A program made the position numbers and the translations under genes. From Myxococcales bacterium (GTDB lineage Bacteria; Myxococcota_A; Polyangia; Polyangiales; Polyangiaceae), in contig JADJKB010000008.1 of NCBI GenBank assembly GCA_016706225.1, positions 620,001-684,000 on the forward strand: 64,000 bases of DNA. Direction: 5' to 3'. This document shows positions 7,663-16,319 of this stretch, piece by piece (position 1 is the first letter of the stretch; the number at the start of each line of letters is the position of its first letter). Under the pieces are notes generated by a model. It saw only the letters and a list, made by a program, of their open reading frames with translations, ran no database searches and was not told where the DNA came from.

Positions 7663-9464
7663 CGGCTGCTCCCCGCCCGAACTCCCGCCGCGGCTGCGTC
7701 GAAGACCGCGATCAGGGGATGACCGGGCACCAAACGCGTGAGCTGCGCACGAGCGCGGCCGAGCCGCGCAGTGTCACCGGTGCTGATGGCGGCGGCGGCT
7801 TCGAAGAACCACGCGCGGGGGTCATCGGGCGACTGCTCGATGGCCAGCTGCGCGTCGTGGTCGAGATCACTCGGCGCGAGCTGGCCGCGAAGCACCGCTT
7901 CGAGTGCCATCTGGGGAGCGGTCAGGTGTCGGAGCAGCCGATAACCGCGGGCAGCCAGCGCCGCGTTGGGGCCGGCCTTTCTCACGTACACGGCGCTCAT
8001 GCCGTCGAGATACACCAGCGTCCACGCGGGGGACTTGGCGATGGGCGCGCCGAAGGGTTCGTTGGGTTTCGCGCGCACGATGGCCCACTCCAGGGTGTAT
8101 TCGCTGACCAAACTCTCGAACGCGGCATCGTCTCGCAGGCTCGCGTGGAACTGATCGACCAGCGCCGGCGCGTGAACCCAGCTGCTGCGCCCGTCGATCA
8201 TGACCAGGTGCTCCGGATACAATCTCCAGCTCAAGTAGCCGCCGAAGTCGAGATAGTTCCACATGCGGCCGGCGGGGTGCTCGCGTTCGATGAAGCTCAC
8301 TGCGGCCTCCGGAAAATGTGCAGGCTCGAAGCCTCGGCCGAAGCTGGTGGGATTTTGCACCAGCAAGATCGGGCCGACGACCGTCAGGGATAGGCCCGAG
8401 AGCCAGTGCAAGCTGGGGGTGACCGGCGCGAGCGCAGCCAGGCGTCGGGCCACGATGGGCGCGGCGATGATCACTGCCACCGGGAGCATGCGGAGTGCAC
8501 TCAGACCCAAGAACACCGCCACGGCCAGGAGCCCGAGCTCGTAGGCGGGGGGCACCCGGCTCTCGTTCGGCTCACGCCCGAACGCCAGCGCCAGCGCAAC
8601 AACGACGCCGAAGGCGAGCATCCCGAGCTCGTGACGGGCCAGAAATTCCAGGCTCGTGCGCTGCCACTCGCCGATGCGCGAGAAGTCTCCTCCGACCCGG
8701 AGCGGCGCAGTGAGCAATTGATAGCCGGCGACGTTGGCGCCGGAGGCCGCGACGCACAGGCTCGCGACGATCAGAGTCCGACCGGCGTCACCCCCGTCTT
8801 GTTTCGGGAACAAGCGCGGGAGGCGGCCGCGGGTCAGGCGGCATGCCCCGCGGTAGCCTGCGTGAAATACGAGCAGAACCAGGCCCAGCACGGCGAAGCC
8901 GTGCAGGTTGACCCAGAGACCGAAGAGCGGGACGAGCAGCATGAGCCATACCCGGGTTCTCTTGCGGTCTGGCTCACGGCGATGGGCGTCGAGCACCCAG
9001 AGCGTGAAGGCAAGGAGCACGAACGACAACGTCGCGGGTCGCACCAAGATCCAGTCGCCGATGGCGGCGAGCGCGAGCGCAACGACCACGAGCGCGATCG
9101 GTCCGGCGCCTCGGCAGCGTGCCAGCAGCAGGAGCGCGAGCAGCGCCAGCAACACCGCGCCGAACAGCTGGAGCAGGAGGGGCCCCCCGACGCGCATCAA
9201 TCCATAGAACCCGAGGTCACTCAGAAACTCGATGTACTGCACGGGTCGGTGGGTGAACGCCAACGGGTCGATGCTCGGGATTTTTCTCTGGCTCGCGATG
9301 TAACGGCCGAGCGCCAGGTGCCACGGCAGATCGGGGTCGGCGAGCCGCTTGAAGGCCTGGACCGCGAGCGCGCCCAGGAGTCCCACGCGGCCGATCCACT
9401 CGGCGATGGTCTCGGCCCGAGTGGCGCCCCGGGCGGCGTCAGGCTCGGGAACCGCGCTCAGCAC
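7659..9464 (-). CDS. Polytopic membrane protein, possibly GT-C-like
   Basis: Predicted 601-residue inner-membrane protein with about ten hydrophobic helices over residues ~25-385, followed by a ~215-residue soluble part. The first extracytoplasmic loop begins RLADPDLPWHLALGRY, and a further loop has WVNLHGF. Asp/His-containing first loops of this kind are seen in GT-C glycosyltransferases and O-mannosyltransferase-like proteins, so a lipid-sugar transferase is possible but unproven. The soluble part has MWNYLDFGGYLSWRLYP and an alanine-rich helical end resembling TPR helices. It starts with GTG and overlaps the sulfatase-fold gene, which suggests both act on the same surface polymer. It is divergent from the fourth pilin gene. 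Confidence 0.7.
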   Translation of the reverse strand: MLSAVPEPDAARGATRAETIAEWIGRVGLLGALAVQAFKRLADPDLPWHLALGRYIASQRKIPSIDPLAFTHRPVQYIEFLSDLGFYGLMRVGGPLLLQLFGAVLLALLALLLLARCRGAGPIALVVVALALAAIGDWILVRPATLSFVLLAFTLWVLDAHRREPDRKRTRVWLMLLVPLFGLWVNLHGFAVLGLVLLVFHAGYRGACRLTRGRLPRLFPKQDGGDAGRTLIVASLCVAASGANVAGYQLLTAPLRVGGDFSRIGEWQRTSLEFLARHELGMLAFGVVVALALAFGREPNESRVPPAYELGLLAVAVFLGLSALRMLPVAVIIAAPIVARRLAALAPVTPSLHWLSGLSLTVVGPILLVQNPTSFGRGFEPAHFPEAAVSFIEREHPAGRMWNYLDFGGYLSWRLYPEHLVMIDGRSSWVHAPALVDQFHASLRDDAAFESLVSEYTLEWAIVRAKPNEPFGAPIAKSPAWTLVYLDGMSAVYVRKAGPNAALAARGYRLLRHLTAPQMALEAVLRGQLAPSDLDHDAQLAIEQSPDDPRAWFFEAAAAISTGDTARLGRARAQLTRLVPGHPLIAVFDAAAAGVRAGSSR

Positions 9465-9579
9465 AGCGCAAGGACAGTCCCATTCAGCCGCCGCGTCAAC
9501 GTGAGGGCGGCGCCGAGGCGGGGCGTTTTTCCCGCAGGCGGCTTGTGTCTTTTGTTCGAACGTAGAAGGCTAACGGGGC

Positions 9580-10065
9580 GTGCGTTCGCTCACCCCCGTC
9601 GAAGCTGCGGTTGCGGTCGCGGTGGCCGCGTCGGTCCTCGCAACGGCGCTGCCCGCGTTCGTGAGGAACCTGCACGCATCCAAGTTGGTCGAGCCCATCG
9701 ACGGGCTCAATCGCATCGCCACGCGAGCCACGGCCATGGCTGCGGCCCGCCCGGCAGCTTCCGCATACCCGGAGAGTGTGAGCCTGACCCCCGCCCTGGT
9801 ACCGGCGGGCACGCGGGTCACCGACCCGCCTGGAACCTGGGAGCATCCAACCTGGAGGCTCCTGGATTTCGGCTTCACGGTGCCGCACTCGTTCAGCTTC
9901 GCCTTCGAGAGCGGCGGCAGCACCGAGCAATCCAGCTTCTACGCCCGGGCCCTCGGCGACCTCGACGGGGATGGCAGCACCAGCGAGTTCAGCATCTCGG
10001 GCGCGTCGCGCGCTGGCGGCGAGCCGACGGTCTCGGCCATGGACATGTATCGTGAAATCGAGTGA
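9580..10065 (+). CDS. Divergent pilin-like protein with a degenerate cleavage site
   Basis: Predicted 161-residue protein that keeps the pilin plan with a worn processing site. The N-terminus MRS|LTPVE retains Glu at mature position 5 but has Ser instead of Gly at -1 and Pro at +3. The helix AAVAVAVAASVLATALPAF follows. The C-terminal third has a strong Asp/Gly loop GDLDGDGSTSEF, the same place and pattern as in the three pilins upstream. The start is GTG at 9580 with AGAAGG 10 bases before it. Its last 14 bases overlap the next gene. Probably a minor pilin or tip component; whether it is processed is uncertain. Confidence 0.75.
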   Translation: MRSLTPVEAAVAVAVAASVLATALPAFVRNLHASKLVEPIDGLNRIATRATAMAAARPAASAYPESVSLTPALVPAGTRVTDPPGTWEHPTWRLLDFGFTVPHSFSFAFESGGSTEQSSFYARALGDLDGDGSTSEFSISGASRAGGEPTVSAMDMYREIE

Positions 10066-10999
10066 AGACCGCCCGGGTCGCGCGGGGCGGCTGCGGGGCG
10101 CGCTGATCGCAATGGCGCTGATGCTGCTCTGTGCAGCGGTGATCGAAAAGACGCGGCCGAACCTGGCCCAGCAGTTTCACGAGCTGAAGACCGGGACCGA
10201 CATCTATGCGCTGCCGAGCCCCGAGCAGACGGTCGCGCTCAGTCTGGGTTTTCGCTCGGCCCTCGCCGATCTGCTCTTCTCCCAGGTGCTCGTGTCGTAC
10301 GGCATTCACGTCCAAGAGAAGCGCCGCTTCGAGTTCGTCGGGAACTACCTGGAGACCATCAACGAGCTCGATCCGACCTTTCGCGGACCGTATCGCTACG
10401 CGGACACTCTCCTGACCCTCGGCGCGGTGAATCCACGCGAGGCGGACTACGTGCGCGCGCGCACGATCCTCGAGCGGGGCATGAAAGAGCGACCCCTCGA
10501 CGCGGAGCTCTGGTCGCAAGCAGGGCAGTTCATGGCCTACCTCGCGCCAACGAACTTCAAGGACGCCGAAATGAAGCAGGAGTGGCGCCTCGAGGGTGCG
10601 CGGCGCCTGGCTCGGGCGTGCGAGCTGGTGGGGAGTAATGAAAACCTGCCGTACCACTGCATTACCGCCGCCACGATCCTGTCGAAAGCCGGCGAGCGGG
10701 AGGCGACGGTGCAATTCCTGGAGCGGGTACTGACGGTCGTCGACGACGAGGAGGTTCGGGCGCTGGCCCGGAGCTATTTGCAGAAGACCGCAGGCGAGCA
10801 GGCGCGCGACGAGGTCCAGTGGCGAGTCGAGCGCTTCAACAACGTGTGGTTCTCGGATCTGTCCTACCTCGGCAAGGACGCGCTGCTCGTCGCGGGCCCC
10901 CCGCTCGACGTTGCCCGCTGCGCGGGGCAGAGCAGTGGTCGCGGTGGCGACTGCAATGCCAGCTGGCGGTCGTGGGGCGAAGGGATCGATCGACGGTGA
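10052..10999 (+). CDS. Membrane-anchored TPR-like protein, function unknown
   Basis: Predicted 315-residue protein from a GTG that overlaps the pilin-like gene by 14 bases. An N-terminal helix (GALIAMALMLLCAAVI) anchors it. The rest is helical with TPR-like pairs (for example YLETINELDPTFRGPYRYA and ILERGMKERPLDAELW), suggesting a protein-protein scaffold on the outer face of the inner membrane. It ends 4 bases before the next ORF, so pilin, scaffold and the large spermidine-synthase-like gene probably form one transcript. A later ATG at 10111 would remove the basic residues before the helix and is less likely. Confidence 0.7.
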   Translation: MKSSEDRPGRAGRLRGALIAMALMLLCAAVIEKTRPNLAQQFHELKTGTDIYALPSPEQTVALSLGFRSALADLLFSQVLVSYGIHVQEKRRFEFVGNYLETINELDPTFRGPYRYADTLLTLGAVNPREADYVRARTILERGMKERPLDAELWSQAGQFMAYLAPTNFKDAEMKQEWRLEGARRLARACELVGSNENLPYHCITAATILSKAGEREATVQFLERVLTVVDDEEVRALARSYLQKTAGEQARDEVQWRVERFNNVWFSDLSYLGKDALLVAGPPLDVARCAGQSSGRGGDCNASWRSWGEGIDRR

Positions 11000-11003
11000 G
11001 GTC

Positions 11004-14000
11004 ATGAAACCCGTCACGCCAAGGGTCGCAGTCTTCCTGTTCGGCTCCGGGATGGCGGCGCTGATCTATCAGACCGCTTGGGAGCGAATGCTGCGTCTCG
11101 TGTTCGGCGCTTCGACCGCCGCCTCGTCGGCGGTGCTCGCGATCTTTCTCGGCGGCCTGGGCCTGGGCGGGGCCTGGCTCGGCAAGCGCGCCGAGGCGAC
11201 CGATCGGCCGCTCCTCCTGTACGGAAACCTCGAGCTTGGCGTGGCGATGTCTGCAGCGGTGACGCCGTTCCTCGTCGACATCGTGGCCCGCGTCTACTGG
11301 TCCATGGGGGGTAGCTCCGCGCTCGGCACCGGAGTGGCCACGGTGCTCCGGGTGGTGCTGGCCGCGCTCGTGCTGGGGCCTTCGGTGGTGTTGATGGGAG
11401 GCACCCTGCCGGCGGCGGCGCGGGCGGTCGAGCGTGACGAAGATCTCGCGCGCGGCAAGCTCGCGCGGCTCTACGCTGCCAACACCGCGGGCGCGGTGCT
11501 CGGTGCGCTGCTCGGCACGTTCGTGCTGTTCGAGCTGTTCGGCATGCGACTGTCGTTGTGGGTGGCCGCGCTCTTGAACGCGCTGGTTGCGATGCTGGCG
11601 CGGCGCGCGGGCGCCGAGCTGCCGAGGGTGCCCGCGAGCGAGGAGACCAGCGGCGCGCCGGACGCCGATGGCACCGCGGAACCGTCGGCTCGTCCTACGC
11701 GCGTCGTCTACCTGGTCGCCGCGGTGGTTGGTTTTGCCTTCTTGGGCCTCGAGATCGTGTGGTACCGCATGCTGGGCCCGATCCTCGGCGGCTCGAGCTT
11801 CACGTTCGGGCTCATCCTTGCCGTGGCGCTCGCGGGCATCGGCATCGGCAGCTTCGTCTACACACGACGCCGGGAGACGGAACCCGCCACCCTCTCGCTC
11901 TTGGCGTTCACCGTGGCGCTCGAGGCCGCATGTGTGATCTTCCCGTTCGCGCTCGGGGATGGTGTCGGATATTTCGCGGTCTACACGCGGCCGATGGCGA
12001 GCCTCGGGTTCGCCGCTCTGGTCGTGACCTGGGTCATGGTCACGGTGATTGTCGTGCTGCCGGCGGCGATCGTCGCCGGCTACCAGTTCCCGGTGCTCTT
12101 TGCCCTGCTGGGCACCGGTCGCACGCAGGTGGCTCGTCAGGTGGGGTTGACCTACGCGTTCAACACCGCGGGTTCCATCGTCGGCGCGCTCCTGGTTGGG
12201 TTCGTGCTGCTCCCGCGGCTCGGCGCAACCGGATGCTGGAAGCTGGTCGCCGCTGTCTTGCTGGGTTTGTGCCTGGTCTTGTTGGTGATCGAGGCCAGGA
12301 CCGCTGCCAAGAAACGCCTGTTGGTCGCGCTGCCCGCGGTCCTCTCTGCGGGACTTGCCGCAGCCATGCTCACGGCCCGGGGCCCGACCGCGGTGAGCCG
12401 ACACACTCCGATCGGCGCCGGACGCGTCTCACTCGGCGGTTACGACAAGAACGGCCTGCGCGACTGGAGCAACCGCATGCAGCTGCGCATGCTCTGGGAG
12501 AAGGACGGCGTCGAGAGCAGCCTGGGTGTGGCCACCGGCAACGGCATCACCTTTCTGGTCAGCGGAAAATCGGACGGCTCCGTATTCGGGGACCGGGGCA
12601 CGCAGGCATTGCTCGGGATCTTGCCGGCGCTCTTGCACCCCGAGATGAAGTCCGCGTTCGTGCTCGGGCTCGGCACGGGCATGACGTCTGGCTGGCTCTC
12701 GAGTGTACCGGGCATGGAGCGCGTCGACGTCGCGGAGCTCGAGCCGGCGATCGTCGAGGTCGCCCGGGCGTCGGCCGCGGCGAACCAGAAGGTGCTCGAC
12801 CAACCGAACGTGCACCTGTTTCTCGGTGACGGGCGCGAGTTCCTGCTGACCAACGAGCGCAAGTACGATTTTGTCGCGAGTGAACCCAGCAATCCCTACC
12901 GCGCGGGCGTTGCGTCGCTCTTCACACGCGAGTTTTACCAGGTGGTGGCGCGCCGTTTGAACCCGAACGGCATGTTCGCGCAGTGGGTCCAGGGTTACGA
13001 GGTCGACACCGAGACCGTGCGCATCGTGCTCGGGACTCTCAGAACCGTCTTCCCGTTCGTCGAGGCGTGGCAGACCCAAGGCGGCGATTTCCTGTTGCTG
13101 GCGGGCATGCAGCCGCGAGTCTACGACGTCGATGAGCTGCGTCGCCGCGTTCAGCTCGAGCCCTACCGCACCATCTTGCCGCGGGCCGGACTGATCGCGG
13201 ATGCCGAGGGTGTCCTGTCGCACTTCCTCGCGGGGGACGCCTTGACGCGAGCCATCGCCGAGTCGACCTCGCCGCCGATCAACACCGACGACAACAACGT
13301 GCTCGAGTATGCGTTCGCGCGTCAGGTCGGGTCGGGTGGTGCGGACATCTCCGTCGAGCTCACGACCCTCACGCAGTCGCGTGGGCTCGCGAAGCCGGAG
13401 GTGCGTGGCAAGGTGGACTGGCGTCGCGTCGAAGAGCAGCGTGCGCGCGCCTGGCTCATCATCGGCTCGGGCCGCGCGCCGGATCTGCCGTATTCCGATC
13501 CGACGGTGCGCGCGCGGGCAGACGCGTTCGCGGCCGGCTGCGCCGGAGACTACGAGACCGCCGGTCGCGCCTGGTTTTCTCAGCGGGACGTCGCGCCGCA
13601 CGACGTCGTGGAAAAATACGTGCTGGCGCAGGTCCTCGCGCAGAACAAGGACGAGCGGGCGCTCGTCTTGGCCAGCGAGCTCGGTCTGGAGGGTTACCGG
13701 GCCGAGGAACACGTGGTGCGCGCTCGTTATCTGGCCGGCAAACGCCGACAGGTCGAGGCGCTCGACGAGGTGCTGAAGGCGCTCGTCGATCTGCGGACGA
13801 CGGCGCTGCCCCTGTGTGACACGGCACATCAAGCCGTCGAGCTTCTGCCGCACATCATCGGAGGGCGGGTGGATCTGTCGGCGACGGCCGCTCGGGTGCT
13901 GATCGAAAGCCCGCTGGCGGTCTACAACCAGGACGAGCAGCGGCTCATTCTGGGGCAGCGACTGGCGTTCGTCTCCGGCGACTCGGCGCTGTGTGTGCAG

Positions 14001-14366
14001 GCGCTGGGCGCGAACCTGGAGCTACCGTGGTGGCAGCTCGGGTTCTTGGCCGCACGGGCCGAGTGCCTGGAAAAGGCCGGCCATCCGTGGGCCGCGCGGG
14101 CTCGGGTGGACGTCGCCGAGTGGGTGAGCGCGTCCCTCGGGAACATCTCGGCCGGTCTGATCTTGCCGCCGCCACTGGTCCCGACTCCTCCGAGCGAGCC
14201 CCGGGACGATGCCGGGGTGATTGCGCCGATCGTCGAGGATGCAGCGGCGCCCGATGCGGACTCGCCCGATGCCGGTGCGGGCTTCGCAGACGCGACGCCT
14301 GCGGATTCGGGCAAAGACGCCGCGGGGGCACGCATGGCCGCGCCCGACTCAGCCACCCGAGAGTGA
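11004..14366 (+). CDS. Fused transporter-like/spermidine-synthase-like membrane protein 1
   Basis: Predicted 1120-residue protein. Residues ~1-460 contain about a dozen hydrophobic helices resembling the MFS-like half of fused MFS/spermidine synthase proteins, with LYAANTAGAVLGALLGTFVL and TYAFNTAGSIVGALLVGF marking two repeats. Residues ~540-780 are the aminopropyltransferase-like fold: VLGLGTGMTSG replaces the GGGDG of true spermidine synthases, then VAELEPAIVEVA, LGDGREF, and SEPSNPYRAGVASLFTREFY. The last ~330 residues are helical and end in an Asp/Ala/Pro-rich tail. GGTGAGG precedes the ATG. The altered nucleotide-binding loop makes true polyamine synthesis doubtful; members of this family are often unassigned. 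The stop is convergent with, and overlaps by 18 bases, the YejM-like gene. Confidence 0.85.
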   Translation: MKPVTPRVAVFLFGSGMAALIYQTAWERMLRLVFGASTAASSAVLAIFLGGLGLGGAWLGKRAEATDRPLLLYGNLELGVAMSAAVTPFLVDIVARVYWSMGGSSALGTGVATVLRVVLAALVLGPSVVLMGGTLPAAARAVERDEDLARGKLARLYAANTAGAVLGALLGTFVLFELFGMRLSLWVAALLNALVAMLARRAGAELPRVPASEETSGAPDADGTAEPSARPTRVVYLVAAVVGFAFLGLEIVWYRMLGPILGGSSFTFGLILAVALAGIGIGSFVYTRRRETEPATLSLLAFTVALEAACVIFPFALGDGVGYFAVYTRPMASLGFAALVVTWVMVTVIVVLPAAIVAGYQFPVLFALLGTGRTQVARQVGLTYAFNTAGSIVGALLVGFVLLPRLGATGCWKLVAAVLLGLCLVLLVIEARTAAKKRLLVALPAVLSAGLAAAMLTARGPTAVSRHTPIGAGRVSLGGYDKNGLRDWSNRMQLRMLWEKDGVESSLGVATGNGITFLVSGKSDGSVFGDRGTQALLGILPALLHPEMKSAFVLGLGTGMTSGWLSSVPGMERVDVAELEPAIVEVARASAAANQKVLDQPNVHLFLGDGREFLLTNERKYDFVASEPSNPYRAGVASLFTREFYQVVARRLNPNGMFAQWVQGYEVDTETVRIVLGTLRTVFPFVEAWQTQGGDFLLLAGMQPRVYDVDELRRRVQLEPYRTILPRAGLIADAEGVLSHFLAGDALTRAIAESTSPPINTDDNNVLEYAFARQVGSGGADISVELTTLTQSRGLAKPEVRGKVDWRRVEEQRARAWLIIGSGRAPDLPYSDPTVRARADAFAAGCAGDYETAGRAWFSQRDVAPHDVVEKYVLAQVLAQNKDERALVLASELGLEGYRAEEHVVRARYLAGKRRQVEALDEVLKALVDLRTTALPLCDTAHQAVELLPHIIGGRVDLSATAARVLIESPLAVYNQDEQRLILGQRLAFVSGDSALCVQALGANLELPWWQLGFLAARAECLEKAGHPWAARARVDVAEWVSASLGNISAGLILPPPLVPTPPSEPRDDAGVIAPIVEDAAAPDADSPDAGAGFADATPADSGKDAAGARMAAPDSATRE

Positions 14367-16319
14367 GCGGAGCTCCGCCGCAAAATCTAGACGCAGCCGC
14401 GACGCGAGCTCGGCATTGGCGCTTCTGTCGGGGAGCAGGCGCCCCAGCTCGTCCTCGAAGCCCTTCAAGCGCACTCGGGGTTTTCTGAGATCGAGCTCGA
14501 GGCGCAAGCGGTCGTTGCCGGAGATCAAGAGCACGTCGGCGACGTTGCCGTCCCAGGCCGTGTGGGCGAGGAGCTGAGCCGTTCGGGGCGCACGGTCAGC
14601 GAGCAGGTCGCGCCCGCCGAAGCGCTCGAGCTCCGGAAGGGGGCCGCCGAAGAGCTCGGGCTTGGCGGCGGGGCCGCCGAGCACGTGCCCGATGGTCGGC
14701 AAGAGGTCCGTGTGCAGGGTGGGGGTCTCGACGCGACGCGGCCGGACTCCTGGACCGACGATGAACGCTGGAGTCCGGGCAACGATCTCGGCGAACGAGT
14801 AGCCGTGACCGAAACGGCGATCGTCGAAGATGCTCTCGCCGTGGTCGCCGGTGACGACGATCAGGTTCTTGTCCGCTGCCAGGCGATCGAGGCTGTCCGC
14901 GATCAGCGCGTCCAGAAACCCCATGCTGTTCTTGTAACGATTCATCAGCGGCACGGCGGCGGCCTCGCCCAGCGACGCCATCGGTGTGCCGAAGCGGACC
15001 TCGGTGTCGGCCGGGAGGTGGGTCTCGTACTCTTTGGGGTACTGGTATTCGAAGTGCGAGCTCATCAGGAAGCTCAGGAAGAAGACGGGGCTCGGCGCCG
15101 TGTTGGCCGCGTCGACCAGGCTGCCGAGGGCGCGCCGGTCCCACCCGACCCAGTCGCCGTGGTCGTCATGGGCAAAACGGTCGAAGGTGGAAGCGTTGAC
15201 GAACTCTTCTTGGCGCATCCAGCTGAGCGGCTGACCCGAGAAGTACCCTGATGAGTAGCCCGCGCGGGCGAGCAGTTGATTGAGCTCGGGTCGTAACTTC
15301 TGGTCCAGGGTCGCGTGATATTCGAGGGCGGAGCGGCCGTAGAGCAGGGCGAACAGGCCGGCCTCGGAGTACATCGACCCGGCGTAGTGGCGCTCGAGCC
15401 GCAGCCCGCGGGCGGCCCACGCACTCAGACGCGGCATGAGCGCCGGCGTGAGCGCGTCGTAGCGCCAGCTCTCGATGACGATCACGATCACGTTGGGGCG
15501 CGGCCCTGGGGCCAGCTTCGCGTCGCTCTGGCGCTCGACGAAGAGGCGGGCGAACGCCGTGCGGTACTCGTCGCTCAGCGCCTGTTCGAGAGCCGCGAGG
15601 GCGGGATCGGAGAGCTGGCTCGCAGCAGCATCGTGTCGACGCAGATCGAACGGCAGTGCAGCGAACAGCCGCTCGAGCAGCAAGGAGTGACGCCAGGCTC
15701 CGGCCAGCACGGGTGGGGCGACGGCAACCCCGAGGGTGACCGATACGCAGAGCGCGGCGGTCGCGGCGCGAAACCCGGGCGTGAAACCTCCGAGAGCCCG
15801 CAGCACCAAGCGGCCGAATCCGGCGAGCCCGAGCGCGGTCAGTCCGATGGACCCGAAGGTCAGGAGCGCCGTCTTGAGCGCCCAGCGCCCGCTGTCGCCT
15901 CCCGCCACCCGCCCGCTGGGCAGGGCCAGGAAGCGGAGCACGTCGCTCAGGTGTCGCCCGAACTCCGCGTAGATGGCGAGATCCACCGTCACGGCGGCGG
16001 CGCCCAGACCGCCGAGCAGCGCGGCGCACACCAGCGCAGCTCTCGAGCGCCGAACGGCAAAGAGCGCAGCAGCGGTCACGAACCCCGGCAGCATGAACGA
16101 CACACTCACGCCGACGATGGTGAGAGGGATCAGCCAGCGCTCGTCGCCGCTGGGGGGCGCGAGGTCGAGCCCGAGGATCTGCTCGTAGGTTCGTTTGCCG
16201 AGCAGTCCAAACGACAGCGCCGCGTAGCCCCACGCGGTCAGGCACAGCGTCGTCAGTCGCATCGCGACGCTGGGTGTCGTGCCCGCGGAGGTAGGGGGGG
16301 CGTCGGGGCCGGAGCTCAT
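14349..16319 (-). CDS. YejM/PbgA-like membrane sulfatase-family protein 1
   Basis: Predicted 656-residue protein with about five N-terminal helices and a large periplasmic hydrolase-fold domain. The domain shows NVIVIVIESWRYDAL (metal-binding start), SMYSEAGLFALLYGR where the nucleophile Ser/Thr normally sits, HFEYQYPKEYETHLP, and VVTGDHGESIFDD followed by GHG. The GLFALLYG wording and the helix-plus-domain plan resemble YejM/PbgA and LtaS-type proteins, which handle phospholipids or phosphoglycerol. ATG overlaps the upstream stop as ATGA, so it is coupled to the second spermidine-synthase-like gene. Activity and substrate are unknown; a signalling or lipid-transport role without catalysis, as in PbgA, is possible. 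Confidence 0.8.
   Translation of the reverse strand: MSSGPDAPPTSAGTTPSVAMRLTTLCLTAWGYAALSFGLLGKRTYEQILGLDLAPPSGDERWLIPLTIVGVSVSFMLPGFVTAAALFAVRRSRAALVCAALLGGLGAAAVTVDLAIYAEFGRHLSDVLRFLALPSGRVAGGDSGRWALKTALLTFGSIGLTALGLAGFGRLVLRALGGFTPGFRAATAALCVSVTLGVAVAPPVLAGAWRHSLLLERLFAALPFDLRRHDAAASQLSDPALAALEQALSDEYRTAFARLFVERQSDAKLAPGPRPNVIVIVIESWRYDALTPALMPRLSAWAARGLRLERHYAGSMYSEAGLFALLYGRSALEYHATLDQKLRPELNQLLARAGYSSGYFSGQPLSWMRQEEFVNASTFDRFAHDDHGDWVGWDRRALGSLVDAANTAPSPVFFLSFLMSSHFEYQYPKEYETHLPADTEVRFGTPMASLGEAAAVPLMNRYKNSMGFLDALIADSLDRLAADKNLIVVTGDHGESIFDDRRFGHGYSFAEIVARTPAFIVGPGVRPRRVETPTLHTDLLPTIGHVLGGPAAKPELFGGPLPELERFGGRDLLADRAPRTAQLLAHTAWDGNVADVLLISGNDRLRLELDLRKPRVRLKGFEDELGRLLPDRSANAELASRLRLDFAAELRSLSGG

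Noticed and set aside
8406..10055. Long plus-strand frame (549 codons) opposite the membrane protein
   Set aside because: Composition is Arg/Gln/Glu-rich shadow text with no hydrophobic or motif structure; the opposite strand encodes a clear membrane protein and the pilin-like gene uses another frame.
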